In this document: one piece after another, positions 17,606 to 26,049 of the stretch
Layout of the letters: each line of letters starts with the position of its first letter
Position numbering within the stretch: position 1 is the stretch's first letter
Assembly (NCBI GenBank): GCA_017452945.1
Contig: JAFTLD010000019.1
Location: 1 to 64,000, forward strand
DNA length: 64,000 bases
Reading direction: 5' to 3'
Source: Clostridia bacterium
GTDB lineage: Bacteria > Bacillota_A > Clostridia > Oscillospirales > CAG-272
Notes under the pieces: model-generated
What the model was told of the DNA's origin: nothing
Database searches by the model: none
Seen by the model: the letters and a program-made list of their open reading frames with translations, nothing else
Position numbers and translations under genes: made by a program

Positions 17606-18661
17606 ATGGAAATAAACTTTTCACAAACAATCAAGTCCCTGCGCAAGGAGCGCGGTATCACGCAAGAGGAGCTTGCAAACTACCTTGGTATCTCCGTGCA
17701 ATCGGTTTCCAAATGGGAGCGCGGTGACGGCATGCCCGACATTTCCCTTTTGCCGCACATCGCAGCATTCTATGACACCACCGTGGACTATCTGCTTGGC
17801 TGCGATGCGGTTCGCACACAAAAGATCATTCAATCCTTCAAGGAACAGGCGCAAGCATTGATCAACAAAGGCAAGCGTCGGGAATCCTTGGAGCTTTGCA
17901 GACAGTATCAAAAGAAATATCCGCACAACGAAACCGTACTCAATCATCTGATGCACGATCTCTACATTGTAGACCGAATGAACAGCAGCGAAGAGATCAT
18001 TGCCATTGCAAGCAAGCTGCTTGAAAGTAAAACTCCGGAAATCCATTTCGGTGCTTTGCAAATGCTTGCGCTGACACATGCAGCCATTGGTAACGATCAA
18101 CTTGCTGTCGATTATGCACGTCAAGTTCCTACAAACAAGGATATGCTCCGCCTGGTACTCAAGGGCGATGAGCTGGCTACGCATTGCAAGTGGTATTTCT
18201 GGAAGGTCTGCGACGAGCTTTATATGACGGAGAGCAGATTGACCACCTGTGTCGAGGCAGGCTATACGCCAAAGGAACGCCACGCAATCCGCAAAGCTGT
18301 TTACGATATATTCCATATCGTCTTTTCGGACGGAGATTTCGGCTTTTGGGAAAACAGAGTTGCAAGCGCTTGTCGCGGCTTGGCGCTCTGCTCTGCCGAA
18401 ATGGGAGAAATTGATCAAGCCTTTGCCGAGCTGGAGGAAATGTGCGAGCATCTTGAAAAATACGACAAATTCTCAAGCATCGATCATACCTCTCCCATGG
18501 TCAAGGGCTTGCATTACGAGGACGCGCAGGTTGGCAGAACCAGCGAGCGAAGCCTTGCTTCCACCTACCTTGGCCACATGGATGCCAATCCGTTGTTCCA
18601 ATCCATAGCGGATGACGCTCGCATGGCAAGCATCAAACAAAGATTACAGGCGATTGGATAA
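17606..18661 (+). CDS. XRE-family regulator with helical C-terminal domain
   Basis: This 351-residue protein starts with a classical Cro/CI helix-turn-helix (residues 5-62): LRKERGITQEELANYLGISV, then SVSKWERGDGMPDISLLPHIA. The remaining 280 residues are helical with TPR-like pairs (ESLELCRQYQKKYPHNETVLNHL and similar), a layout common in clostridial stand-alone regulators that sense an unknown ligand. AAGGAGC precedes the ATG. It is monocistronic; the next gene has its own promoter. Confidence 0.88.
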   Translation: MEINFSQTIKSLRKERGITQEELANYLGISVQSVSKWERGDGMPDISLLPHIAAFYDTTVDYLLGCDAVRTQKIIQSFKEQAQALINKGKRRESLELCRQYQKKYPHNETVLNHLMHDLYIVDRMNSSEEIIAIASKLLESKTPEIHFGALQMLALTHAAIGNDQLAVDYARQVPTNKDMLRLVLKGDELATHCKWYFWKVCDELYMTESRLTTCVEAGYTPKERHAIRKAVYDIFHIVFSDGDFGFWENRVASACRGLALCSAEMGEIDQAFAELEEMCEHLEKYDKFSSIDHTSPMVKGLHYEDAQVGRTSERSLASTYLGHMDANPLFQSIADDARMASIKQRLQAIG

Positions 18662-18689
18662 AAAATTCCAATTATTTTCATTCTCCCTA

Positions 18690-18718
18690 TTGACAACGCG
18701 ATTGTCTTGTGCTATAAT
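18690..18718 (+). promoter_or_regulatory. promoter of the 18766 gene
   Basis: TTGACA (18690-18695), 17 bp, TATAAT (18713-18718). Confidence 0.85.
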
Positions 18719-18765
18719 TTGATCATAGCATGCGTTCGCTTGACTGCTTTTTATGGAGGTTTGAT

Positions 18766-19671
18766 ATGAGATCCTATCCCCCGCGCAGACTCAATGATGA
18801 AAAATTAGAAAAGCTGATATGGTTTTTGCCCGGACTTGCATCCACGCTGCTGGTCATTTTCATCGGCATCTTATATATCACACCGTTTTTGCTGATCGGT
18901 ACGGCGCTGTTTTACATGCGCGGATGGATCGCGCTGCTTGTCCCTGCTTTGGGTGTTATCATCGCGGTGGCGGCAGTGCTTTGCGTGATCGCGCATTACC
19001 GCTCCAAATCGATGCGCCTGATCCGTAAGGTTTGTAAAAAGCAGGGGTACACGCTCAAGGTGCGCCACAACGTACTGACCACGGCATTTTTTGCGCGCAA
19101 GGGTCCCGATTTGGTGATCGATGCGGGCGAAGAGATTTTTGCAGTCAAGTACATGCCCATTCTTTTGCGCAAGCTGCAGGTGACCTTCAACCGCACGCAC
19201 GCCACCATGCAGAACACGCTGCGCTTTTTCACCAAGCCCATGTTCCCCATTCCCATCAAGAAAAAGCTGAAATTCGAAACCGACGGCATTTTCGTGCGCC
19301 CCGACCAGAAATTGGTCAAGGTCATGCTGTTTTGCCCTACACCGGTACGCGTTATCGGCTTCAAGGAGCCGGATGAAAAGGGCAGCGGCCTTGCAGAGGA
19401 CGATTACAAGCCCGACGTGACAGGTATGACCATGGTAGTCCAGGCATCGAGCCACGGCAACAAAACGCGCATGGTGACGCTTAAGCCGCTGGAGACCGAT
19501 TACAACGAATTTGAGATGGATAACGGCATGCAGGACGTGTGGGGTACCTACACCTTTGGCGGCTTTGCCTTTGCAAGATACCTTGACCGCGTGGAATTTG
19601 AACGCATGGTCAAAAAAGAAAAGGCGCACAGACAAAGTAAGAATGCGTGGGAGAAATACAGACTCGGGTAA
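18766..19671 (+). CDS. membrane protein, unknown function
   Basis: The ATG at 18766 is preceded by TGGAGG; the in-frame ATG at 18730 lies almost at the promoter's start site and is unlikely. The 301-residue product has two adjacent membrane segments (about residues 22-45 and 48-75), then a basic soluble region of about 220 residues with many Lys/Arg, such as FPIPIKKKLKFETDG. By the positive-inside rule the soluble part should be cytoplasmic. No family is recognised. Confidence 0.75.
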   Translation: MRSYPPRRLNDEKLEKLIWFLPGLASTLLVIFIGILYITPFLLIGTALFYMRGWIALLVPALGVIIAVAAVLCVIAHYRSKSMRLIRKVCKKQGYTLKVRHNVLTTAFFARKGPDLVIDAGEEIFAVKYMPILLRKLQVTFNRTHATMQNTLRFFTKPMFPIPIKKKLKFETDGIFVRPDQKLVKVMLFCPTPVRVIGFKEPDEKGSGLAEDDYKPDVTGMTMVVQASSHGNKTRMVTLKPLETDYNEFEMDNGMQDVWGTYTFGGFAFARYLDRVEFERMVKKEKAHRQSKNAWEKYRLG

Positions 19672-19696
19672 TCTTCACCACATAGCCCGCCTCACA

Positions 19697-20069
19697 CAGG
19701 ATGAAAATTTTGATCAAACTTTTCCAAAAGTTTGCGGGCTCCAAGGGCAGAGCCCTTGGTCGCCTCCGCAGAGGCGAAACCGATCCAACGGCGTTTAATT
19801 TGCGAAGCAAATAAGTTCTTCTTTGCAGCTCCTTGCGCAAAAAAGAACGGAAACAAATTTCTCACATAAACAACAAAGGGAGCTGCCTTGCATAGGTAAC
19901 TCCCTTATTTATTACGTTGAGATAATTCTCTCCGTTCTTTTTTGACGGAGTAGCCGCAAAAAAGAACCAAAAACGGCGAATCAGGAATTTCGCTCGTTGC
20001 GACGAGCGACGAGGGCGCTGCCCTCGACCTGCCGCCTTTTGAAAAAGGCGGGCGAAAACTTTTATCCTG
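19697..20069. repeat. palindromic intergenic repeat element C
   Basis: The 445-base gap holds a third repeat type. Its ends are imperfect inverted repeats of about 60 bp: CAGGATGAAAATTTT and CCAAGGGCAGAGCCCTTGG at left (19697-19759), against CGAGGGCGCTGCCCTCG and AAAACTTTTATCCTG at right (20010-20069). Inside are a second inverted pair (AAAAAAGAACGGA at about 19840 and TCCGTTCTTTTTT at about 19930) and a hairpin AAGGGAG/CTCCCTT (19876-19905). No coding sequence is seen. It separates convergent transcription units. Confidence 0.6.
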
Positions 20070-20116
20070 TGAGAGTGATCCGTTTGGGTGGCGGTTGTCC
20101 GCTGAAATATTACAAC

Positions 20117-20860
20117 TCACAACACCTTCGCAAGAAAATTCTTGAGTCGGTCGCTCTTGGGGGCATCAAAGATCTCGGCTGGTGTTCCCTCTTCCACGAT
20201 CACACCGCCGTCCATAAAGACGACTCGCGTAGCAACCTCGCGCGCAAAGCCCATCTCGTGCGTCACCACAAGCATGGTCATGCCCTTGCGTGCCAAGTCT
20301 TTCATAACCTCCAACACCTCGCCTACCATTTCGGGGTCAAGGGCCGAGGTCGGTTCGTCAAACAGCATAACGTCAGGCTCCATGCAAAGCGCGCGTACAA
20401 TCGCAATTCTCTGTTTCTGTCCGCCCGAAAGCTGGCTGGGGTAAGCGTCTGCTCTGTCCGCAAGGCCTACCGTTTGCAAAAGCTCCATTGCCCTCTCTTC
20501 CGCCTGTACTTTGCTCTTTTTCAGCAGCTTTCTGGGTGCGAGGGTCATGTTTTTAAGCACTGTCATATGCGGGAACAAATTGAAATGCTGAAACACCATG
20601 CCCATCTTCTGCCTGTGCAGGTTGATGTTGGTTTTCTTATCCACCAGATCCACGCCACCAACCAAGATCTGTCCGGAAGTGGGTACCTCCAGTAAATTCA
20701 GCGAACGCAAAAGCGTGGACTTGCCACTGCCCGACGGGCCGATGATAACCACTACCTCACCGCGCTCCACGTCCATATCGACGCCATCCAACGCGTGTAC
20801 GCCACCCTCGTAATGCTTTTTGAGCTCCTTTACACGGATAACAATATCTTTATCTTTCAC
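20117..20860 (-). CDS. polar amino-acid ABC transporter ATP-binding protein
   Basis: This 247-residue ATPase of the GlnQ/HisP class has Walker [14 protein letters not shown]-loop [15 protein letters not shown], signature LSGGQKQR, Walker [21 protein letters not shown] and the switch VTHEMGFA. It energises uptake of a polar amino acid. It overlaps the permease gene by 11 bases and is last in a binding protein-permease-ATPase operon on the minus strand. Confidence 0.93.
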   Translation of the reverse strand: MKDKDIVIRVKELKKHYEGGVHALDGVDMDVERGEVVVIIGPSGSGKSTLLRSLNLLEVPTSGQILVGGVDLVDKKTNINLHRQKMGMVFQHFNLFPHMTVLKNMTLAPRKLLKKSKVQAEERAMELLQTVGLADRADAYPSQLSGGQKQRIAIVRALCMEPDVMLFDEPTSALDPEMVGEVLEVMKDLARKGMTMLVVTHEMGFAREVATRVVFMDGGVIVEEGTPAEIFDAPKSDRLKNFLAKVL

Positions 20861-22259
20861 TCTTACGCAGCCTCCTTTCCAGTATTCCTACAAGCTTGGT
20901 AAGTCCAAGCACCAGAACAAAATAGATCACTGCAACTGCCAAAAGCGGCATAAAGTTACTGTAGGTCTGCGAGCGGATCTTGATACCGCCGCGCGTCAGA
21001 TCGGCTACACCGATGTAGAATGCAACCGAGGTTTCCTTGAGCAGCGTGATAAACTCGTTGCAAAGGCTGGGCAGCACTACCTTGAACGCCTGCGGAATCA
21101 CGATATGCCACATGGTCGGCCAGAAGCCAAAGCCCAGCGATCTGCCCGCTTCGGTCTGTCCCTGATCAATCGACATAATACCGCCGCGGATGATCTCGGA
21201 TACGTACGCGCCCGAGTTCAAACCGAAGCACAGAACGGCTGCGGGGAATTTTTCAATGCCCACGGGCAAGAGCAGCACGAAATAAATGATGAGCAGCTGC
21301 ACCATAACGGGCGTGCCGCGAATGGCTGAGATATACAGCTTTACGATCCTGTCAAGATAATACAGCTTATCTGTCTTGTCATGCACGATACGGATCAGCG
21401 AGGTCACAACGCCCAGCACAATACCCAAAAGCAGCGCAAGTGCGGTGATGGCCAGCGTATTTCCCAAGCCCTCTACCAAATACAACCAACGGTTGTCCTC
21501 AATAAAGTTGCGATAGAATTCATCCGCAAGGTCATTGATCTTCTGCTGCAGAGGAGAGGAGGTATCCGGGATCTCGGATTCATAATTAACAAGGCCGAAG
21601 CATTGGTTGATACCGTTACGGAAGGTATTGTCATGCTCGATCGAAATCTCTTGACCGTCCACGGTAAAGGTATACGTTTCCTTGATATCATCCTTGACCG
21701 ACACGTAGCCGCCAAGCAGCGCGTCCAGCGCTTCGTCCGACAGATACATCACGGGCTTTTCCTCGCGGACGTCGTAGAAATACACGTCCACCTCGCCCTC
21801 GGTCTTGGGCTGCGCCTCCAAAAGGCTCAATATCTTCTGCTCTACCTGAATCTGAATCAGCGTTGCATTGACCTTTTTTCCATCCGCTTCTCTTTGCTGC
21901 ACGTATTCGTACACCGAAACGAACAGATCATTCTTATTGGCACTGTACATTCCCTGCACGTCGGGCGTGCTGTACTTGACGCGCACCACGAATTCGCGCG
22001 CCTTACCCGGCTCGACCGACAGCACCTCGATCTTTGTGTTTTCCACGGTATACTTGGAGCATTCCGCGCCTGTCGTGGGCAGCGATCGCAGCGTTTCTCC
22101 CAAAAAAGTCTGCGCCTGCTCGACCGTCAGATCCAATTCTCCCTTGAGATTGGCAATGGCATCCACCGCAAACACGCCTGCGACAAGCAGGATGCAAATG
22201 CCGATGAGCGACAGGTTGATGATCAGCCTTTTTTTCTTTTGTGGTAAAGGTTTTTTCAT
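20850..22259 (-). CDS. amino-acid ABC permease with large N-terminal extracytoplasmic domain
   Basis: The C-terminal 215 residues (about 255-469) are a standard HisMQ-type permease: [32 protein letters not shown] and the EAA loop [20 protein letters not shown]. Such permeases usually have about 215-250 residues in all. This one adds a basic N terminus, one membrane segment (about 12-32) and about 220 soluble residues, predicted outside the membrane, that match no family I know and do not resemble a type-3 binding protein. The start has AAAGGATAAAAAC upstream. It is the middle gene of the importer operon. Confidence 0.88.
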   Translation of the reverse strand: MKKPLPQKKKRLIINLSLIGICILLVAGVFAVDAIANLKGELDLTVEQAQTFLGETLRSLPTTGAECSKYTVENTKIEVLSVEPGKAREFVVRVKYSTPDVQGMYSANKNDLFVSVYEYVQQREADGKKVNATLIQIQVEQKILSLLEAQPKTEGEVDVYFYDVREEKPVMYLSDEALDALLGGYVSVKDDIKETYTFTVDGQEISIEHDNTFRNGINQCFGLVNYESEIPDTSSPLQQKINDLADEFYRNFIEDNRWLYLVEGLGNTLAITALALLLGIVLGVVTSLIRIVHDKTDKLYYLDRIVKLYISAIRGTPVMVQLLIIYFVLLLPVGIEKFPAAVLCFGLNSGAYVSEIIRGGIMSIDQGQTEAGRSLGFGFWPTMWHIVIPQAFKVVLPSLCNEFITLLKETSVAFYIGVADLTRGGIKIRSQTYSNFMPLLAVAVIYFVLVLGLTKLVGILERRLRKSER

Positions 22260-22291
22260 GTTTTTATCCTTTCACAAACTTCCTATAACCC

Positions 22292-22330
22292 CAAAAAACA
22301 TGGGATGGTGTTCCCATCCCACGTTTTTGG
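22292..22330 (-). terminator. intercistronic hairpin between binding protein and permease
   Basis: On the minus strand GTGGGATGG-GAACA-CCATCCCAT then GTTTTTTGG. Partial termination here would give more binding protein than permease, a common arrangement. Confidence 0.75.
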
Positions 22331-22344
22331 ATGACCTTTGGGTC

Positions 22345-23169
22345 TTACTTAATGTACTTTGCGATGATGGCATCGATGGTGCCGTCAGCGGTCAGATCCT
22401 TGATTGCCTGGTCGATCTTTGCCAGCAGCTCGGAGTTGCCCTTCTTGACGCAGATCGCGTAGTCCTCGTTTGCATACGTGGTGTCCAGAATCTTCAGACC
22501 CTCGTTTGCTGCAACCAGAGCCTTAGCGGGCTCGTTGTCGATAATGACGCAATCAACGCTGCCGCCCAGCAGTGCAAGAACTGCCTCGTTACCGTTGGAG
22601 TAGGTGACTACGTTATCGGAGCCGAAATCATCGGTTGCATAGATATCACCGGTGGTACCCAGCTGCACGCCTACCTTGTAGGATGTGCCCTCTGCGTACA
22701 GATCATCGGCAGTGGTGATGGCAGAGCCTTCCTTAACGATGATGACCTGCTTGCCGTTTGCATAAGAGATGGAGAAGTCAACTTCCTTCTGACGGTCGGG
22801 ATTGACGGTCATACCTGCCATACCGAAGTCAACAGAGCCTTCGTTAACAGCGGTGATGATGGAGTCGAATTCCATATCCACGATCTCAAGCGTCATGCCC
22901 AGCTTTTCTGCGATTGCAGCAGCGATCTCAGCGTCGATACCGACGATCTTGTCGCCCTCGTAGTATTCATAGGGCTGGAAGTAAGCGTTGGTAGCCATCT
23001 TGAGGACCTTGGGAGTGTCAGCCTCGGTCTGTGCGGGCTCGGTGGTAGCAGCTTCGGTGGAGGTTTCGGTATTACCCTTGTTTTCCTCACCACCGTCGCA
23101 AGCGGTAAATACGGCGATACCGGTCATAACCAGCATCAGCGCCAGCATCATAGCAATAATCTTTTTCAT
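22345..23169 (-). CDS. amino-acid ABC transporter substrate-binding lipoprotein
   Basis: This 274-residue type-3 solute-binding protein has a signal peptide and lipobox VFTAC at about residue 24, then an acidic Thr/Glu linker. The mature fold begins KMATNAYFQPYEYYEGDKIVG and contains GIDAEIAAAIAEKLGM, VDFGMAGMTVNPDRQKEVDF and the hinge motif LLGGSVDCVIIDNEP. The family signature is GIDVDLAKAIA-like. The ligand is probably a polar amino acid; cystine, Gln or Arg cannot be separated. A strong promoter precedes it. Confidence 0.93.
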   Translation of the reverse strand: MKKIIAMMLALMLVMTGIAVFTACDGGEENKGNTETSTEAATTEPAQTEADTPKVLKMATNAYFQPYEYYEGDKIVGIDAEIAAAIAEKLGMTLEIVDMEFDSIITAVNEGSVDFGMAGMTVNPDRQKEVDFSISYANGKQVIIVKEGSAITTADDLYAEGTSYKVGVQLGTTGDIYATDDFGSDNVVTYSNGNEAVLALLGGSVDCVIIDNEPAKALVAANEGLKILDTTYANEDYAICVKKGNSELLAKIDQAIKDLTADGTIDAIIAKYIK

Positions 23170-23221
23170 GATTTATCTCCTTATATGAGTGCTTATGCAC
23201 CTCTTGATTGAATGTATGAAT

Positions 23222-23250
23222 AATTATACATCGCAAAGTGTCATTTGTCA
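23222..23250 (-). promoter_or_regulatory. promoter of the amino-acid importer operon
   Basis: TTGACA (23245-23250), 17 bp, TATAAT (23222-23227) on the minus strand; both hexamers are perfect. Confidence 0.88.
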
Positions 23251-23370
23251 AGCCCGAATTGCTCAAATATTGTACAAATATGCCATGATTGCGGTGTCGC
23301 TTTTGTGGCATTTTCACGGCTCTTTGTATATTCGATGAATATTCATGTATTTTATACATCCCCGTATGCA

Positions 23371-23401
23371 AAAAAAGAGGCTGCCGTGCAGGGGCAGCCC
23401 C
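23371..23401 (-). terminator. terminator of rubrerythrin
   Basis: On the minus strand GGGGCTGCC-CCTGCAC-GGCAGCCTC then TTTTTT, just after the stop codon. Confidence 0.85.
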
Positions 23402-23413
23402 AAAATATTTTTA

Positions 23414-23953
23414 TCAATAGTTGTCAGCCTTGATTTCGAAGTAAGCCTGGGGATGTGCGCAAACAGGGCACATACCGGGAGCGGACTTACCGATGACGAT
23501 GTGACCGCAGTTACGGCAGATCCAGGTAGCCTCGCCGTCCTTGGAGAACACGATCTTGTTCTCAACGTTGCCGATCAGCTTTCTGTATCTTTCCTCATGC
23601 TCCTTTTCGATCTTACCAACAGCCTCGAACAGGTATGCGATGCGGGTGAAGCCCTCTTCGCGAGCGGTCTTTGCAAAGCCTGCATACATGTCGGTCCACT
23701 CATAGTTTTCACCTTCAGCTGCGTCAGCCAGATTGGTCAGGGTGTCCGGTACCTGTCCACCGTGCAGTTCCTTGAACCACAGCTTTGCATGCTCTTTTTC
23801 GTTGTTTGCGGTTTCTTCAAAGATCGCTGCGATCTGCTCGTAGCCTTCTTTTCTTGCCTTGGATGCGTAGTAGGTATACTTATTTCTTGCCTGGGATTCG
23901 CCTGCAAATGCAGCCATCAAATTCTTTTCGGTTTGAGATCCTCTGAGTTCCAT
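23414..23953 (-). CDS. rbr: rubrerythrin
   Basis: Rubrerythrin is a non-haem di-iron peroxidase that reduces hydrogen peroxide in anaerobes. The 179-residue product has the four-helix domain with the metal motifs [49 protein letters not shown] and [14 protein letters not shown], and a C-terminal rubredoxin domain CRNCGH...[12 protein letters not shown] that passes electrons. All Glu, His and Cys ligands are present and the length is typical. It lies 36 bases after the Fur-like gene in the same direction, so peroxide stress probably controls both. Confidence 0.95.
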   Translation of the reverse strand: MELRGSQTEKNLMAAFAGESQARNKYTYYASKARKEGYEQIAAIFEETANNEKEHAKLWFKELHGGQVPDTLTNLADAAEGENYEWTDMYAGFAKTAREEGFTRIAYLFEAVGKIEKEHEERYRKLIGNVENKIVFSKDGEATWICRNCGHIVIGKSAPGMCPVCAHPQAYFEIKADNY

Positions 23954-23989
23954 GTGTGAAATTCTCCTTTTTATTTTGATTATGATTTT

Positions 23990-24376
23990 TTAATTGGTTT
24001 CTTTGTTACATGCCGGACAAAGTCCGAAAAACTGTATGTGACAGGCATTTATGCACGCCCCGGGAATCGCCATGGCGCTTTGCTCAAGCGCAGACGTATC
24101 GGCAATCTCAACGTCACTGACTGCACCGCATCTGCGACAAACCATATGCGCGTGCCGCCCCAGTGTAACGTCAAAGCAATCCGAGCTTCCTGCCAATATC
24201 AAGCGCTGCACCTCTCCGCTCTCTGCTGCTTCAGCAAGCACGCGGAACACGGTTGCCCTTGACACTGCGGGATCCTGCTCGTGCACAGCCTCCAGAACTT
24301 CGCTTGCTGTCGGATGATCCAACGCTGTCACAGCCTGCATCACAAGTTCGGTCTGATGTGTCTTTCTTGTTCTCAT
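23990..24376 (-). CDS. Fur/PerR-family regulator
   Basis: The 128-residue product has a winged HTH (MRTRKTHQTELVMQAVTALD through VSRATVFRVLAEAAESGEV), the metal-sensing GRHAHMVCRRCGAVSDV and a second Cys pair CPACNK, which together with CRRC makes the structural zinc site. PerR proteins use Fe to sense peroxide. Position beside rubrerythrin favours PerR over Fur or Zur. It is a little shorter at the N terminus than typical (about 140). A perfect palindrome overlaps its promoter, suggesting autoregulation. Confidence 0.88.
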   Translation of the reverse strand: MRTRKTHQTELVMQAVTALDHPTASEVLEAVHEQDPAVSRATVFRVLAEAAESGEVQRLILAGSSDCFDVTLGRHAHMVCRRCGAVSDVEIADTSALEQSAMAIPGACINACHIQFFGLCPACNKETN

Positions 24377-24388
24377 AGCAGCTCCTTA

Positions 24389-24432
24389 TTAAGACTGTGT
24401 CTTAATTATAGCACATTCTATGAATTTGTCAA
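24389..24432 (-). promoter_or_regulatory. promoter and palindromic operator of the Fur-like gene
   Basis: On the minus strand TTGACA (24427-24432), 16 bp, TATAAT (24405-24410). Directly after it is the perfect inverted repeat TTAAGAC-ACA-GTCTTAA (24389-24405), overlapping the -10 by one base. It differs from the usual Per box TTATAATNATTATAA. Confidence 0.8.
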
Positions 24433-24462
24433 GAGGTTTTTCAAAAAAATTTGAGAGAATTT

Positions 24463-25122
24463 TTAACTTTCCCGCCAATCTACGTCAGGCATGTCATCCA
24501 GCAGCTCATCCTCCGGGATCTCGTCGTCTTTCTCACCGTCGCGCAGCTTCTTATAGCGCACACCCTGGTATGCACCAACCACGGCAAGTCCAAGTCCCGC
24601 CTTAGCCGTCCATTCCACGGTACGCTGCAGCATCAACGTAACCTCTTTGACGCTCGGCTGGTCCTCGGGATACACGAAATCATTTTCTTCATCCGCCTTT
24701 TGCTCCAACGCAAGGCAGAATTCGCGTTTTTTGGTCAGATCCGAGATTTGTTTGGGGCAGATAACGCCAATCACGATCACGGCAGCACCCGCAATGATCA
24801 AGGCCTTGATCAGGTGCTTGCGTTGCGCGTCGTTTTTTCCTCCCAGACACATGATCATGGGCACGGTACAGGCCAAAATCAACGGCACGGTATACCCCAC
24901 CGTGATCACGATCCATCCGAAATCATCCTTTTTCTCCTCAATCAGTTCATCCTGTTTGGACGCAAATTGATCGTTGATCATATCCAGCGATACAAACAGC
25001 AAGACACTCAGTATAAGGATACCCAGCACCACGCGGATCCAATCAAATCCAATGCGTGAAGTGACCGCTTGGCGCGGATTTTCATTTTTCTTCGGGCTTG
25101 TATTCTGACTCTTTGCCATCAA
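24463..25122 (-). CDS. membrane protein, unknown function
   Basis: This 219-residue protein has a polar N terminus, three membrane segments (about residues 28-48, 68-92 and 104-122), a charged loop with KKREFCLALEQKADEEND, a hydrophobic hairpin around AKAGLGLAVVGAYQG and an acidic tail ending EDELLDDMPDVDWRES. I recognise no family. GAGAGTTC lies upstream of the ATG and it has its own promoter (TGGACA, 17 bp, TATAAT). Confidence 0.75.
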   Translation of the reverse strand: MMAKSQNTSPKKNENPRQAVTSRIGFDWIRVVLGILILSVLLFVSLDMINDQFASKQDELIEEKKDDFGWIVITVGYTVPLILACTVPMIMCLGGKNDAQRKHLIKALIIAGAAVIVIGVICPKQISDLTKKREFCLALEQKADEENDFVYPEDQPSVKEVTLMLQRTVEWTAKAGLGLAVVGAYQGVRYKKLRDGEKDDEIPEDELLDDMPDVDWRES

Positions 25123-25152
25123 GAGAACTCTCCTTTGTTACGGTTTCAATTC

Positions 25153-25228
25153 ATTATAACACAAAAGCCGCGCCTTGTCCAGTACTGCAGCAAAATTCAT
25201 TGACACACCTGCTCTTTTATGATATAAT
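25153..25228. promoter_or_regulatory. back-to-back promoters
   Basis: Minus strand: TGGACA (25176-25181) and TATAAT (25153-25158), spacer 17, for the membrane protein. Plus strand: TTGACA (25200-25205) and TATAAT (25223-25228), spacer 17, for the DUF6472-like gene. Confidence 0.82.
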
Positions 25229-25251
25229 GATAGCCAAAGAGAGGTGAGCTT

Positions 25252-25449
25252 ATGGCAACCGAGCAAAAAAAGAAACCAGGAAATTGCGAGAGCTGCGAAT
25301 TTTACGATTACGACGAGGAATACGACGCATACGTGTGCCTTGTGTCCTTGGACGAGGATGATATGTGCGATTTTCTCTCGCACAACACGGGGCATTGCCC
25401 TTACTATCGTTTTTACGATGAATATAAAAGCGTACAGAAGCAGAATTGA
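25252..25449 (+). CDS. small Cys-rich protein, DUF6472-like
   Basis: This 65-residue acidic protein reads CESCEFYDYDEEYDAYVCLV, then CDFLSHNTGHCPYYRFYDEY. The spaced Cys residues (CxxC, then single Cys) suggest a metal or disulfide site. It matches my memory of DUF6472, a short clostridial family of unknown role, but I cannot confirm this. GAGAGGTGAGC lies before the ATG and the promoter is near-ideal. A terminator stem begins inside its last codons. Confidence 0.75.
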   Translation: MATEQKKKPGNCESCEFYDYDEEYDAYVCLVSLDEDDMCDFLSHNTGHCPYYRFYDEYKSVQKQN

Positions 25450-25473
25450 CGCACGTCAATTCTGCTTCTTTTC
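25436..25473 (+). terminator. terminator overlapping the end of the DUF6472-like gene
   Basis: AGAAGCAGAATTGAC-GCAC-GTCAATTCTGCTTCT then TTTT; 15 perfect base pairs that include the last four codons and the stop. Confidence 0.88.
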
Positions 25474-25513
25474 AATATGTCAGTATATACTTTTTCTATC
25501 ACTCGCACAGCGA

Positions 25514-25578
25514 ATATCACTGCCGCAGGCAATATCACCGTAAGGCGCAGCCAAACAATATCACTCGCCGTCAGGCGA
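25514..25578. repeat. small hairpin array with ATATCAC spacers
   Basis: ATATCAC occurs at 25514-25520, 25532-25538 and 25558-25564. The first and third are followed by small palindromes (TGCCGCAGGCA, TCGCCGTCAGGCGA) and the second by CGTAAGGCGCAGCC. The units differ in sequence but share the layout. Confidence 0.55.
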
Positions 25579-25587
25579 ATAGAACTG

Positions 25588-26049
25588 TCAGCGAGGGTCC
25601 TGCACTTGCTGACGCTTAGCTGCTTCGATCCAGCGCATAGCGCCCGTGACCAGAATAATGGCCACCGCAATACCCGTGCAGATCTTGACAGCCGCCAGCA
25701 TGTTCTCCATAAACAACGCCTGATCACCGCTGAACAAATAGAACATGGTGTAATAAAGTCTGCTTCCCGGCACCAGCGGCAAAAGCGTGGGAATCATAAA
25801 CACCGTAGTAGGCGTTTTGAGCACGCGCGCCATAATCTCACAGTATACGCAAGGCACGGCCGTGGCAATCATGTTGGTAATCAGCATATCCATCCCGAAT
25901 TTATCCCCGATCAGCATCAGAAGGCAGGAAATGGCACTTCCGATCAATGCCCAGAATAACTTTTTGGGCGGCACGTCAAAAATGATGGCAATGCCCACCA
26001 TCGCAACCGTACACGCCACGGTCAAGAGTACAACCTGTCCCCAGTTCAT
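25588..26049 (-). CDS. threonine/serine exporter family, YjjB/ThrE C-terminal half
   Basis: I choose the ATG at 26049 (153 residues); it overlaps the upstream stop as ATGA, so translation is coupled. The protein has four or five membrane segments and the ThrE_2 features MIPTLLPLVPGSRLYYTMFY and NMIATAVPCVYCEIMAR. Together with the preceding gene it forms a split ThrE-like exporter, by analogy with YjjP-YjjB, which export succinate, or ThrE, which exports Thr/Ser. The substrate is not determined. Confidence 0.85.
   Translation of the reverse strand: MNWGQVVLLTVACTVAMVGIAIIFDVPPKKLFWALIGSAISCLLMLIGDKFGMDMLITNMIATAVPCVYCEIMARVLKTPTTVFMIPTLLPLVPGSRLYYTMFYLFSGDQALFMENMLAAVKICTGIAVAIILVTGAMRWIEAAKRQQVQDPR

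Noticed and set aside
25514..25578. ATATCAC repeats as a mini CRISPR array
   Set aside because: Repeats are 7 bp, spacers are themselves palindromic and of unequal length, and no cas genes are near.
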